From positions 9,036 through 73,035 of the forward strand of contig JAFABV010000021.1 of assembly GCA_023425865.1 (NCBI GenBank): 64,000 nt of DNA. The letters are read 5' to 3'. A model generated the notes under the pieces. It searched no databases. It worked only from the letters and a program-made list of their open reading frames with translations, and had not been told where the DNA came from. The translations under genes and the position numbers were made by a program. Each line of letters opens with the position of its first letter. Position 1 is the stretch's first letter. Below, in pieces: positions 16,085-25,020 of this stretch. The DNA is from Bacteroidota bacterium. Its GTDB lineage: Bacteria; Bacteroidota; Bacteroidia; Bacteroidales; Bacteroidaceae.

Positions 16085-17923
16085 TCACTTACTGTTGTGA
16101 CGGCTGAGAATCTGGCGAAGCAAGAACGTGGCGTTCTGGTTGCGTGCCACTCCGGGGGTGATTTGGTAAGAATAAGTGACATCAGTGCCGAGCTCAATCT
16201 CAAAGCAGAAGTTGTGGAACCGTTGTCCTTCCATCTTCGAGAGTTCCAGGTCGTGTGTGGCGATAATACCGCTGACGGGCAGCTGCGACACATATTCCAG
16301 GAGGAGTCGCGAGCCCTGCAGTTTGTCGAGTGAGTTGGTACCCTTGAGAATCTCGTCGAGGATGATAAGCGTCGACTCCTGTCCCACTCTCGGGTCTTTA
16401 CCTTGCGGGACTGCATTTTTTGTGCGGATGCCCTGCCACGAAGATGGCATGACACTGCCGATGAGCTGCTCAAGCCTCAATAATTCGGCGTTGAAATAAG
16501 AGATGCCCTGTGATAGGTCGTCGCTGGTGCGCATGCTACTGAACAACTTAAACCGCGATACCCGCAACGACCGTGCGAAGACGGGCATGCCCAGCCGAGC
16601 CAGCAGACAGTTGACACCCACCGACCGCAAGAAGGTAGACTTGCCGGCCATGTTGGCACCGGTGATGATATAAAAGTGGCGGTCGTCGATGAGGAAGTCG
16701 TTGCGCACGGCCTTGGCACCGAGGAATGGGTGGTACAGTGCTCGCGCCTCAAACCTCACACCGGGGGCGTCGGTCACCTCGGCCCAGCAGGTATCGGGAT
16801 GGTTGTAAAGAAGAGTGGCCACCGTGACCTCCTGGTCCGTACGCACCACCCGGTCGATCCACCGCTCCATCTCCTCGTGGTCGGCCGCCTGCCACATGAG
16901 AAATTTCCGTACAAGGAAGAAATCGTAGAGCGCAAAGGTGTCTACCAGCAACAGTCCCATGATGTTACCCCGCTTGTCGAGACCGTCGAGCAAGGTGGTG
17001 AGCCGTCTGAACACATCGACCTTGCTCTCATTCATGAGTCGCGCCACCTGTACGAAGCGACGCAGTTGTCCGTGCAGGCGGTTGACGGCCTTACTGATTT
17101 CGCGCAGCGGCCCCATACACGCCAGCAGCACCACAAAAAACTGTATGGTGCCCCACCACAGCGGCACCATGCCCCCTACCCTGCCCATAGCTGCCAGCAC
17201 GATGACAGTCACGAAGGCGGCGATACCGGCCCAGGCCAGCGGCAACATGACTCGGCAGCCCATCCACCTCGGCACACGCACCTCACCGGCTGCCCGCAGA
17301 GCCTCGCGGATGGCCTCGGTGTCGATCTTGTCACGCACGCCAAAGGCGATGAATGCCGAGCGGAACGTCTCGTCGGCGGCAAGGGCTTCTACGCGTTCCC
17401 TCACGGCTGCCGATGAGCCTTCGCCGGCCAAGGGCTCGGGCGCGCGGCCGTCCAGACTACACAGTCGACGGGCCAGGGCATCGGCACCACCGGTGGTCAC
17501 TAAGCGGCTCATGCGCTGGAAGAGACTGTCGCGACCAAAGATGTCGAGGTCATAAGTATAGGCATGATGTGGGTCTACGTAGCGCTGTCCGTCGTCGAAA
17601 CCGCTGAAATCATCACGCAGCGCGCGGCACTCGAGCTGGTACACCTGCCAGAGGTCTTCGAGGCGGGCGATGCGGGCATCGTTGGCGGTGTCGCGCTGCC
17701 GCACCCAGACATACAACGCCAGACATACAACGGCAAGCAGCACCTCCAAGGTGCGCCACTGCGCATCGGCGGTGAGTGTGACAAAGACGATACAGGCTAC
17801 CATAGCCAGAAACGAGGCGACCTCACCGAGCACGAAGGCATGGCTACGGGCTTTCAATGCCTGGATCTGGGCAGAGAGCGCGTCAGACTGCTGGGTATAA
17901 TAATGTAAGCGGGGATGGTCCAT
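16085..17923 (-). CDS. membrane-anchored MutS-like ATPase
   Basis: A 612-residue protein with a MutS-family C-terminal ATPase: Walker A GANMAGKS (422-429), SDDLSQGISYF signature (467-477), Walker B LIILDE (519-524) and THD (556-558). It lacks the mismatch-recognition domain. Instead it has four hydrophobic segments (about 31-50, 58-76, 224-246, 250-271), so it is probably tied to the inner membrane. It is unlikely to do classical mismatch repair. The frame stays open to 18364, but that stretch overlaps the DUF58 gene in another frame; the ATG at 17923 starts 46 bases after DUF58 and fits. Last gene of the MoxR cluster. Confidence 0.88.
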   Translation of the reverse strand: MDHPRLHYYTQQSDALSAQIQALKARSHAFVLGEVASFLAMVACIVFVTLTADAQWRTLEVLLAVVCLALYVWVRQRDTANDARIARLEDLWQVYQLECRALRDDFSGFDDGQRYVDPHHAYTYDLDIFGRDSLFQRMSRLVTTGGADALARRLCSLDGRAPEPLAGEGSSAAVRERVEALAADETFRSAFIAFGVRDKIDTEAIREALRAAGEVRVPRWMGCRVMLPLAWAGIAAFVTVIVLAAMGRVGGMVPLWWGTIQFFVVLLACMGPLREISKAVNRLHGQLRRFVQVARLMNESKVDVFRRLTTLLDGLDKRGNIMGLLLVDTFALYDFFLVRKFLMWQAADHEEMERWIDRVVRTDQEVTVATLLYNHPDTCWAEVTDAPGVRFEARALYHPFLGAKAVRNDFLIDDRHFYIITGANMAGKSTFLRSVGVNCLLARLGMPVFARSLRVSRFKLFSSMRTSDDLSQGISYFNAELLRLEQLIGSVMPSSWQGIRTKNAVPQGKDPRVGQESTLIILDEILKGTNSLDKLQGSRLLLEYVSQLPVSGIIATHDLELSKMEGQRFHNFCFEIELGTDVTYSYQITPGVARNQNATFLLRQILSRHNSK

Positions 17924-17969
17924 AAAATAAAAAAAAGGGATAAGGATTGGACGAAAAAGGCACAGCCGA

Positions 17970-19286
17970 CTATTGCCGATCCTTGATTTCCAGATATTTG
18001 TTGATGACGTCCACCGACAGATTCTCGGGCGTGGTGTATAGGGCCATGATGCCGTACAGCCTGAGTGTAGAGGCGATGAGACGTTGCTCGTAGACAGCCT
18101 TTTCGGCGATGACATGTCGGTAGACCTCTTCGGTGGTGTCGGGACTGAGGTGCGTATAACCGCTGATCTCGGTGTCTTCGAAATACACCACCAGCACGCG
18201 GTGCCGCCCGGCCAACTGCTGGAGATAAGGCAGCTGCCGACGCATCGACGCCATCGTGGCAAAACTGGTGAATAGCACCAGCAGACTGCGCTGCGAGACG
18301 CGGGCATTGACATGGGTGACGAGGGCAGAGAAATCGGCCTCACCGAAGCTGGTCTGCAACGCATACAGGCTCTCCATGATGGTCTCCATCTGTCCGTGTC
18401 GGCGCTCGGCGGGCACCATGTTGTCGAACCGCTCGTTGAAAGTCACGATACCCGCCTTGTCTTCCTTGTGCAAGGCTACGAACGAGAGCACCAGCGAGGC
18501 GTTGATGGCATAGTCGAGATAGGTCATGCCGCAGAAGGTCTGCTGCATCATGCGGCCTTTGTCGATGACGCAGAAGACCTGCTGCGAGCGTTCCTGACTA
18601 TAGACGTTCACCATGAGCTGGTGGCGCCGCGCCGATGCTTTCCAATTGATGCTGCGGTAGTCGTCGCCCTTGACATAATCCTTGATCTGTTCAAACTCGG
18701 TGTTATTGCCCGCCCGCCGTATGCGCTTGATACCCATCTCGGTCAGTCGATTGCTGATGGCCAGCAGTTCGTATTGGCGCAGCATCTGGTAAGAGGGATA
18801 CACCTTCACGTCAGTGGGCTCGCCTAACGTATAACGTCGTTGCACCAGTCCCACCCTGGTGGAGGCGAAGACACGCATCCGACCGAAGCCATACACCCCG
18901 CGCCGCACGGGTCGGAGCCGATAGGTGACGGTGCGACCGGTATGAGGCTTGAGCATGAGGGTAAAGGACAAGTCGCGCCGCTGGAAGTCTACAGGGGCCT
19001 CATCAATGACCTGCAGCCACAGCCTGAAAGGGTAGTCATTGCGCACATGGAGGATGACGTCGTTGTCATCACCATTCGAGAACCGCTCGCCACAACGCCT
19101 GTCGCCACTGACCCGTCGGCCCCACCACAGCAGGGCGACATCAGTCGCCACCGCCATCACGAGGAGACACAGCAACACCTGCCCCGCCGTGAACAGCGGG
19201 GACCAGGCAAAGCCACCCCCTACCACGAGGATAACCACCACAGACCAGATATAGAAACGGCACGTAAGAAACATCGGCTGCTGCAC
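17970..19286 (-). CDS. DUF58 protein (MoxR cluster)
   Basis: A 438-residue membrane-anchored protein. Two hydrophobic helices (about 11-29 and 33-54) precede a cytoplasmic part with the DUF58 signature KGDDYRSINWKASAR (206-220) and then a von Willebrand A-like region. DUF58 proteins are typical partners of MoxR AAA+ ATPases and are thought to be chaperoned by them or to help assemble envelope complexes. It starts five bases after moxR ends, and the MutS-like gene follows. Confidence 0.92.
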   Translation of the reverse strand: MQQPMFLTCRFYIWSVVVILVVGGGFAWSPLFTAGQVLLCLLVMAVATDVALLWWGRRVSGDRRCGERFSNGDDNDVILHVRNDYPFRLWLQVIDEAPVDFQRRDLSFTLMLKPHTGRTVTYRLRPVRRGVYGFGRMRVFASTRVGLVQRRYTLGEPTDVKVYPSYQMLRQYELLAISNRLTEMGIKRIRRAGNNTEFEQIKDYVKGDDYRSINWKASARRHQLMVNVYSQERSQQVFCVIDKGRMMQQTFCGMTYLDYAINASLVLSFVALHKEDKAGIVTFNERFDNMVPAERRHGQMETIMESLYALQTSFGEADFSALVTHVNARVSQRSLLVLFTSFATMASMRRQLPYLQQLAGRHRVLVVYFEDTEISGYTHLSPDTTEEVYRHVIAEKAVYEQRLIASTLRLYGIMALYTTPENLSVDVINKYLEIKDRQ

Positions 19287-19291
19287 TTCGG

Positions 19292-20257
19292 TTATTTGGG
19301 CACTTCCACTTTCTCCATCAGTCGGCGCACCACCTTGGCCGGCGTGTAGCCCTCCATCTCGGCCTCGGCCGTGAGGATGAGCCTGTGTTGCAACACATGG
19401 GGTGCCACCTGCTTGACGTCGTCGGGGGTCATGAAGTCGCGGCCCTGCAGCAAAGCGTAGGCCTTGGCGGTCTGGAGGATGGCCACAGAGGCACGCGGCG
19501 AGCCGCCCAGATAGACGGCCTTCGACTGGCGCGTCTGCTGCACCACCTCGGCGATGTAACGCAGCAGCGAGGCATCGACCACTACATCGTGAAGCAGGGT
19601 GCGCAACTGCAACAGCTCGTCGCGGGTGAGCAGCGGCCGGATGTCATCAATGCGACTGAAGGCGGCGTTGCGCTGGTGGCGCTCGAGGATGAGCACCTCC
19701 TCGTCGAGCGAAGGATAGCCCATGACAATCTTCATGAGGAAACGGTCGAGCTGGGCCTCGGGCAGTCGGTAGGTGCCCTCCTGCTCCACAGGGTTCTGTG
19801 TGGCGAGGATGGTATAGAGGGGTCCCATACGGTGGGTCACACCATCGATGTCGACCTGCCGTTCCTCCATCACCTCGAAGAGGGCGGCCTGAGTCTTGGC
19901 CGTAGCGCGGTTGATCTCGTCGGCCAGCACGATGTCACCGAAGGCCGGACCTTCGTGGAAGTCGAAGTCGGAGGTCTTCATGTTGTACACCGTCGTGCCC
20001 AGCACGTCACTGGGCATGAGGTCGGGGGTGAACTGTATGCGACTGAAGCGGGCATCGACCAGGCGGGCCAGGAGGCGCGCCATCAGGGTCTTGGCCACAC
20101 CGGGCACGCCCTCGATGAGCACGTGTCCGTCGGCCAGCACGCAGGTCAGCAGCAGGTCGATGACCTCCTCCTGTCCTACAATGACCTGTGCCATCTGCGC
20201 CTTCAGGTCGCCGAGTTTCTGCGAGAAGGCTGTCAAGTCAATTCGTTGTTGTTCCAT
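19292..20257 (-). CDS. moxR: MoxR-family AAA+ ATPase
   Basis: A 321-residue AAA+ ATPase with Walker A GVPGVAKT (50-57), Walker B IVLADEINRA (109-118) and a sensor 1 segment TILATQNPVEQEGTYRLPEA. It presumably acts as an ATP-driven chaperone for the VWA-type and membrane proteins encoded beside it. It lies between DUF4350 (45 bases upstream) and DUF58 (5 bases downstream). Confidence 0.95.
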   Translation of the reverse strand: MEQQRIDLTAFSQKLGDLKAQMAQVIVGQEEVIDLLLTCVLADGHVLIEGVPGVAKTLMARLLARLVDARFSRIQFTPDLMPSDVLGTTVYNMKTSDFDFHEGPAFGDIVLADEINRATAKTQAALFEVMEERQVDIDGVTHRMGPLYTILATQNPVEQEGTYRLPEAQLDRFLMKIVMGYPSLDEEVLILERHQRNAAFSRIDDIRPLLTRDELLQLRTLLHDVVVDASLLRYIAEVVQQTRQSKAVYLGGSPRASVAILQTAKAYALLQGRDFMTPDDVKQVAPHVLQHRLILTAEAEMEGYTPAKVVRRLMEKVEVPK

Positions 20258-20302
20258 ATTGTCTTATTGTTCAAATTATTGGGGGATGCGAGAGAATACG
20301 GC

Positions 20303-21559
20303 TCACAGGCGGTAGAGAATCTCATCCATCTGGCCGACCATCGCTTTCATCTCATGTTCGGTAATATTGTTTTCGTTGGCCTGGATATACCGCAGCGCTT
20401 TGATGGTGCGGGCAATGTCCTCGTAGGCCATGCCGGTGCGCTCGCCCAGCTTGCCGAACACCCTGTCGTTGTCGCTGACGTCGAGGATGTCGAGCCCCGT
20501 CTGTCGCCTGACGGCATCGGCAAAGAGGGTGAGCTTGGTGCGCACCAGTGCGGCATGGTCGCGACGCAGATAATAGAGGGTGCCGATGAGTTGCACAAAC
20601 TCAAGCGAATGGTTTTTTGGCGGCTCCACCACTTGGATGACACGCTGTCGACGACGGGCAGTGAAGATAAAGAACAGCACGATGGTGAGGAGTGAGAGGT
20701 AGAAAGCCCAGGTGAGGGGCCGCGACTGCAACAGCACCCTGAATGGCGACTGCTGCTGTTCCGTCTGTCCCACGGTGCGGTTGAACTGCAACGTGCGCAC
20801 CACAGGACGGTCGGCGAGCTGGGTCATCAGGCGCATGACGAGGTCGGAGGTATTGCGGTCGAGCATGCCGTAATTGGTGAGCACCAAGGGCACCGCCACG
20901 AGTATCAGCTCACCCTCACCCATGCGACGACGCCCAGCCATGATGATGCGCCGGTAGTCTGTCGTGCCACTGTTCTCGTCGTTATAGGCCAGCGTCTGCC
21001 AGCCCGCATGACCCAGGGTGTCGACAGCCCCAGGTACCATCATGCGGTAAAGGACGTAGTCGGCCCGTCGGTAGCGGCCGTCGGATGCCCAGGTCAGGGT
21101 GTCGGTGAGCATGGCATAGTGCTCGGCGAGCTGGGCTTTCAGTCCACTCACAGAGAAATAATTGTAGCCCGATAGCTTCGCGCCCCAGTGTTTCAGCATC
21201 AAGCTGTCGGCAGAAGAGTCGTCAACCGACCCGACAATCATCAGCTTGCCGCCTTGGCGAGTGATGCGCTCCACAGCTTCCACCCATTGCGCATCGACCT
21301 TGAGATTACTGGCCAAAACAAGCACATTGCGCGGCATGGAGCCGAGACTAAGCTGGTAGACGGTGCTGTCGGTGACCCGATAGCCGCGGGGCATCGATGC
21401 CCTGAGCACGCTATCCATGACATAGCAGCCAAAAGGGTTGCAGTCGGCAGGGCCGAAGGTCGCCGTCCAATTGTATCTGCGAGGCTGTTGCAGCTGCAGG
21501 ACAAAGAGCAGCAGCACGGCCAGCGCCACAACGAAGAGATAGGTCTTGCTGAGTTTCAT
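20303..21559 (-). CDS. DUF4350-domain membrane protein
   Basis: A 418-residue protein with an N-terminal helix (about 5-22), a large extracytoplasmic part with a DUF4350-like segment (VLVLASNLKVD, GGKLMIVGSVDD around 80-112), and a second helix at about 282-300. The cytoplasmic tail after 305 is helical. The layout suggests a sensor or adaptor in the inner membrane. It overlaps the DUF4129 gene by four bases, so the two are translationally coupled. No enzymatic motif is seen. Confidence 0.85.
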   Translation of the reverse strand: MKLSKTYLFVVALAVLLLFVLQLQQPRRYNWTATFGPADCNPFGCYVMDSVLRASMPRGYRVTDSTVYQLSLGSMPRNVLVLASNLKVDAQWVEAVERITRQGGKLMIVGSVDDSSADSLMLKHWGAKLSGYNYFSVSGLKAQLAEHYAMLTDTLTWASDGRYRRADYVLYRMMVPGAVDTLGHAGWQTLAYNDENSGTTDYRRIIMAGRRRMGEGELILVAVPLVLTNYGMLDRNTSDLVMRLMTQLADRPVVRTLQFNRTVGQTEQQQSPFRVLLQSRPLTWAFYLSLLTIVLFFIFTARRRQRVIQVVEPPKNHSLEFVQLIGTLYYLRRDHAALVRTKLTLFADAVRRQTGLDILDVSDNDRVFGKLGERTGMAYEDIARTIKALRYIQANENNITEHEMKAMVGQMDEILYRL

Positions 21560-22191
21560 GCCCTGCCCCCTTTCGTGGTGTCGGCCTCGAAGGCTACCTG
21601 TTGCTGCAGACGCTGCATGTCGAAAGCCAACGTGCGGTCGGCGGGGAAGTCGCCATACCTCACCCGCAAGAAGTGGTGTGTCATCTGGCGGAACGACGGC
21701 GTGCGCATCTCGCGGGTGTATTGGGTGGGTGTCTTCGACGGCTGCCAGTCGATGAGGCCGTTGTCGCTCAAGGCCTTGAGGGTTTGCAGGTACAGCAGCC
21801 GCACGGCCTGCCGGTAATCGTCGCGCCCGAAGGCCTCATCGATAGCCGGTGCGAAGTCGACACCATAGATGCTGTCCTCACCATAGTCGTCGACCGGAAG
21901 GTCACGACGGGTGCCATAAAACAGTGCCGGACGGGCACGAATGATCAACACCACGATGACGGCCAAGGCTATCACCGTGAGTGCGAGCCAGATCCAGAGA
22001 CTGTATTCGGCATAGAAATGCTTGCCAAAAATCGACAACATCAGTCGCTCGATGCCTTTCATCAGCCATCCCCACACACTGAACCCCGACGACGCGAACT
22101 CTCTCGCGTAGTCGTACTTGTCGTCGCTGCGCCAGGACTCAAGCATGGCGGGGGCAACCCTGAGTGTGTCGGTGGCGATGGGCATCGGCAT
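21556..22191 (-). CDS. DUF4129-domain membrane protein
   Basis: A 211-residue protein with one clear membrane helix (about 65-85) and a C-terminal DUF4129-like region (about 115-205, containing DYRQAVRLLYLQTLKALSD and TPTQYTR). DUF4129 is regularly linked to MoxR/DUF58 loci. Its stop overlaps the DUF4350 start by four bases and its start overlaps the upstream membrane-protein stop by one base, showing tight coupling across three genes. Confidence 0.85.
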   Translation of the reverse strand: MPMPIATDTLRVAPAMLESWRSDDKYDYAREFASSGFSVWGWLMKGIERLMLSIFGKHFYAEYSLWIWLALTVIALAVIVVLIIRARPALFYGTRRDLPVDDYGEDSIYGVDFAPAIDEAFGRDDYRQAVRLLYLQTLKALSDNGLIDWQPSKTPTQYTREMRTPSFRQMTHHFLRVRYGDFPADRTLAFDMQRLQQQVAFEADTTKGGRA

Positions 22192-23192
22192 CAGAGGCTA
22201 TTGAAACGGTCTATGGCGTCGTCTCCAGTAGCTGTCGGTTCGGGAGTGTCGGTATGGGTGTCGGCCAACTGCTCAAACTGGTCGATATCACCAACCATCG
22301 ACACATTGTCGAGTTTCTCGGCCGCATGTCCATAATGGTAGGCCACGGCCACGTAGAACAATGCCACGAAAAAATAAGCGGCAAAAGAGGCCACCACCGT
22401 GAGGACGAAGGTGCCAAAGGTATAGAGCAAGGGCATAAAACCACCATTCTCGAAGGCCGTAGGGAAGAGCACGGCCTTGAGACCCATGAGAATCATCGAG
22501 GGAACCATCAGTAAGCTCTGTACAATGTTCATGATCAGATACATCACCAACAGCACCAAAAACAGTTTACCCCAGGTGTGGTAGCCATAGCGCACGGTCT
22601 TGGACAGGGCCTCGAACACATTGAGGCGGTCTTCAAACAGATAGACCGGGGCCCACAGCATGAGTGCCACGGCCACGGCCAGCAGTAACGGTACCACGAC
22701 GATAAGCAGCCAAGGACTGATGGCAAAGGAAAGGCCAATGATAGCGATTACAACCAGCATCACCGCAAAGCCCATAAGCGTCAGGATGACCGACCGCCGA
22801 AGGTTGCCGCGTAAACGGGGCCACAGCGACCGCACGCTGACGGCAGACAGGTCGCCCTTGCGCTCGCCGTACTCGACCATTATGGCATAAGTCAGCGACA
22901 GCAGCATGATCGAAGCCAGCAAGGCTGCCAACATATACACCACATAACCGACGATGGTATGGATATCCCAGAATGAATCCATCTGACTGGCATCGCCTAA
23001 TTTGGTCATGAGACGCATGTAATTCTCGAAAAAACCACCCAAACCTGCCGACTGCAGCAGGCAGAAAGGCAGCATGAGATAGAGAAACAACCGGAAGAGC
23101 GACTTCAGGTTTTGAGACATGAAGTCGAAAGTGTCGGAGAAATTGTCGCTGAACGAGCGGACACGGTACAATGGAATAAATCGTTTGGTCAT
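22191..23192 (-). CDS. polytopic membrane protein of the MoxR cluster
   Basis: A 333-residue protein with about six hydrophobic helices spread from residue 35 to 300 and a hydrophilic acidic tail (DNVSMVGDIDQFEQLADTHTD). No named family is recognised with confidence. Similar polytopic proteins sit at this place in Bacteroidota MoxR clusters. It starts 7 bases after the SpoIIM-like gene and its stop overlaps the DUF4129 start by one base. Confidence 0.8.
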   Translation of the reverse strand: MTKRFIPLYRVRSFSDNFSDTFDFMSQNLKSLFRLFLYLMLPFCLLQSAGLGGFFENYMRLMTKLGDASQMDSFWDIHTIVGYVVYMLAALLASIMLLSLTYAIMVEYGERKGDLSAVSVRSLWPRLRGNLRRSVILTLMGFAVMLVVIAIIGLSFAISPWLLIVVVPLLLAVAVALMLWAPVYLFEDRLNVFEALSKTVRYGYHTWGKLFLVLLVMYLIMNIVQSLLMVPSMILMGLKAVLFPTAFENGGFMPLLYTFGTFVLTVVASFAAYFFVALFYVAVAYHYGHAAEKLDNVSMVGDIDQFEQLADTHTDTPEPTATGDDAIDRFNSL

Positions 23193-23199
23193 ATCTGTT

Positions 23200-24201
23200 T
23201 TATATTAAGGTATGCAAAACAGTGCCTTGGGCCTTGCGACGGGCTTCACGTCGGTGGAGCCACCATGGCCACACCACGAAGTAGAACAGCACGAAGACGG
23301 CCGACAGGCCTATAATAGTAAGTTTGACGCCCGTAGCCATATCGGTATGACGGGTAATGAAACTCTCGATGAACCCGGCCACCACAAACACCGGCACCGT
23401 GCCCACCACGATCTTCAGACCGCGCAAGGCACCACGGCGAAACGACTGCAGGCGCGAGTAGGTGCCGGGAAACAGCCAGCCGTTGCCCATGGCCAGGCCT
23501 GCAGCTCCGGCCACGACGATGGCCGACAGTTCGAGCGTGCCGTGGAGCATGGTACCCAACAGGCTCTCTGCAAGTAGGCTGTGCTGGGCAAAATAGGTAT
23601 CGAACACGCCAATCATGATGCCATTATAGAGCAACATGAACGCTGTGGCCAGACTGGTGAGGAGACCCATGACGAAGACGCGGAACGACACGCCGATGTT
23701 GTTGAGGGTGATGGTATGAAACATTGACACTTCGGCCATCTTGCCATACACATCCAAGGGATGCCCCTTGGCAATATTCTCTTCGGTCATGTCCATATAG
23801 CTGTCGCCCATGATGACGCGACAATACGACGTGTCGACATGCTGCGACAGCACGCCAATGAGCACGCCGGCCACAAAGATGAGCAGTGAGGCCAGCAAGA
23901 GCCAGCGCGCCTCGTACATCGCCCGAGGCACTTCATGGGTCCAGAAGGTAATGAAGCGTGAGCCGCGCTCGCGTTTGTTGCGGTAGATCTCGTTGTGGAT
24001 GGCCGAGGCAAGGTTGTTAAGGTAAGTTGTGATACGCGACTGGGGATAGTGCGTCTGAGCAAACGAGAGGTCGGAAGTGATGTCGACATACACCTCAGCC
24101 AGGCGGTCGGGCGTCTCGGCGGCGGCATTCTCCACCACCGTCTCTGTGCGTTCCCACTTGGCAATGTTTTTGCGTATGAAGACTGACTCTTTCAAATGCA
24201 C
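23200..24201 (-). CDS. SpoIIM/DUF95-family membrane protein
   Basis: A 333-residue protein of the stage II sporulation M-like family, which in non-sporulating bacteria accompanies RDD and MoxR genes. The N-terminal part (1-105) is cytoplasmic and helical, with ESVFIRKNIAKWER at the start. About five membrane helices follow from residue 115, including the family-typical LGTMLHGTLELSAIVVAGAA. It is the first gene of the minus-strand MoxR unit, with a promoter at 24239-24270, divergent from the RDD gene. Confidence 0.9.
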   Translation of the reverse strand: MHLKESVFIRKNIAKWERTETVVENAAAETPDRLAEVYVDITSDLSFAQTHYPQSRITTYLNNLASAIHNEIYRNKRERGSRFITFWTHEVPRAMYEARWLLLASLLIFVAGVLIGVLSQHVDTSYCRVIMGDSYMDMTEENIAKGHPLDVYGKMAEVSMFHTITLNNIGVSFRVFVMGLLTSLATAFMLLYNGIMIGVFDTYFAQHSLLAESLLGTMLHGTLELSAIVVAGAAGLAMGNGWLFPGTYSRLQSFRRGALRGLKIVVGTVPVFVVAGFIESFITRHTDMATGVKLTIIGLSAVFVLFYFVVWPWWLHRREARRKAQGTVLHTLI

Positions 24202-24238
24202 ACGGTATTTAGTAGTTATTTTTCAGGCATATCGATAG

Positions 24239-24270
24239 CAAAAGTATAAAAAAAACATTATATTTGCAAC
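24239..24270 (-). promoter_or_regulatory. promoter of the MoxR/SpoIIM unit
   Basis: On the minus strand TTG (24270-24268), 21 bases, then TACTTTTG (24246-24239), about 38 bases before the SpoIIM-like start. It interleaves with the plus-strand box for the RDD gene. Confidence 0.55.
24260..24267 (+). promoter_or_regulatory. -7 box for the RDD gene
   Basis: TATATTTG, 17 bases before the ATG at 24285. It lies inside the spacer of the opposite promoter, so the two divergent units probably compete or are co-regulated. Confidence 0.5.
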
Positions 24271-24284
24271 ATAAGACCTAAGAA

Positions 24285-25016
24285 ATGTCAAAATCGGATA
24301 TCATCACCGGACAATATGTACGCATCGAACAGACTGCCGCCAGCCTTGGCGACCGCATCGTGGCACGCCTCATCGACTTTGTGTTTCTATTTGCATATGT
24401 CTCTTCGATGATGCAACTGCTCAAAACCTTCGGTGACCTATGGCCTGAATTAAAAAAAACGATTCTGGTGTGGTTTGTATTCCTTCCTGCCGTTTTTTAT
24501 TCGTTTCTTTGCGAGACCTTCTTCCACGGACAGACGCTGGGCAAACGCCTGCGACACATACGCGTGGTCAATGTCAACGGCTCGCAACCCACCATGGGTG
24601 CCCTGCTGCTGCGCTGGATGTGTCTGGCCATTGACGTGTGGACATCGGGGGTAGGCATCGTCGCCATTATGCTCACCAAGCGACGCCAGCGGCTGGGCGA
24701 CCTGGCTGCCGCCACAATGGTGATACACCTCGACGACTACAAGCAATGGCACGGCACGCTCGACGACTTCTACTACCTCAAGGCCAACTACCGCCCGGTG
24801 TTCAGGCAGGCCGCCGACCTCTCCGACGGACAGGCGCACGTCATTGAGCGCACGCTCTATGCACCCGACGGTTACGACCCCGAGCAGGTGAGCAAGCTGG
24901 CCGCCAAGGTGCGGTCATTCTTACACCACGATACCCTGCCATCGGGCATGACCGATGCCGACTATCTCACCACCGTGCTGCGCGACTACCAATACTTTGA
25001 AATGGAACTGGTGTGA
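24285..25016 (+). CDS. RDD-family membrane protein
   Basis: A 243-residue protein with an RDD domain in the first 140 residues: SLGDRIVARLIDFVFLFAYV carries the arginine and aspartates, and GQTLGKRLRHIRVV is the second family signature. About three membrane helices are predicted, followed by a 90-residue cytoplasmic tail. It is divergent from the SpoIIM-like gene and belongs functionally to the MoxR cluster. It converges on the next gene with only four bases between the stop codons. Confidence 0.9.
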   Translation: MSKSDIITGQYVRIEQTAASLGDRIVARLIDFVFLFAYVSSMMQLLKTFGDLWPELKKTILVWFVFLPAVFYSFLCETFFHGQTLGKRLRHIRVVNVNGSQPTMGALLLRWMCLAIDVWTSGVGIVAIMLTKRRQRLGDLAAATMVIHLDDYKQWHGTLDDFYYLKANYRPVFRQAADLSDGQAHVIERTLYAPDGYDPEQVSKLAAKVRSFLHHDTLPSGMTDADYLTTVLRDYQYFEMELV

Positions 25017-25020
25017 CCGC

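Noticed and set aside
17924..18364. An upstream extension of the MutS-like reading frame
   Set aside because: This stretch lies inside the DUF58 gene in another frame and reads as an arginine/serine/proline-rich string with no MutS character; the ATG at 17923 gives a proper start.
19385..20695. A 436-codon plus-strand frame opposite moxR and DUF4350
   Set aside because: It mirrors two confidently identified genes on the other strand; its histidine- and leucine-rich content is typical of an antisense shadow.
25017..25020. A terminator between the convergent RDD and PEP-synthase-like genes
   Set aside because: Only four bases separate the stop codons and no stem-loop was found across the junction.
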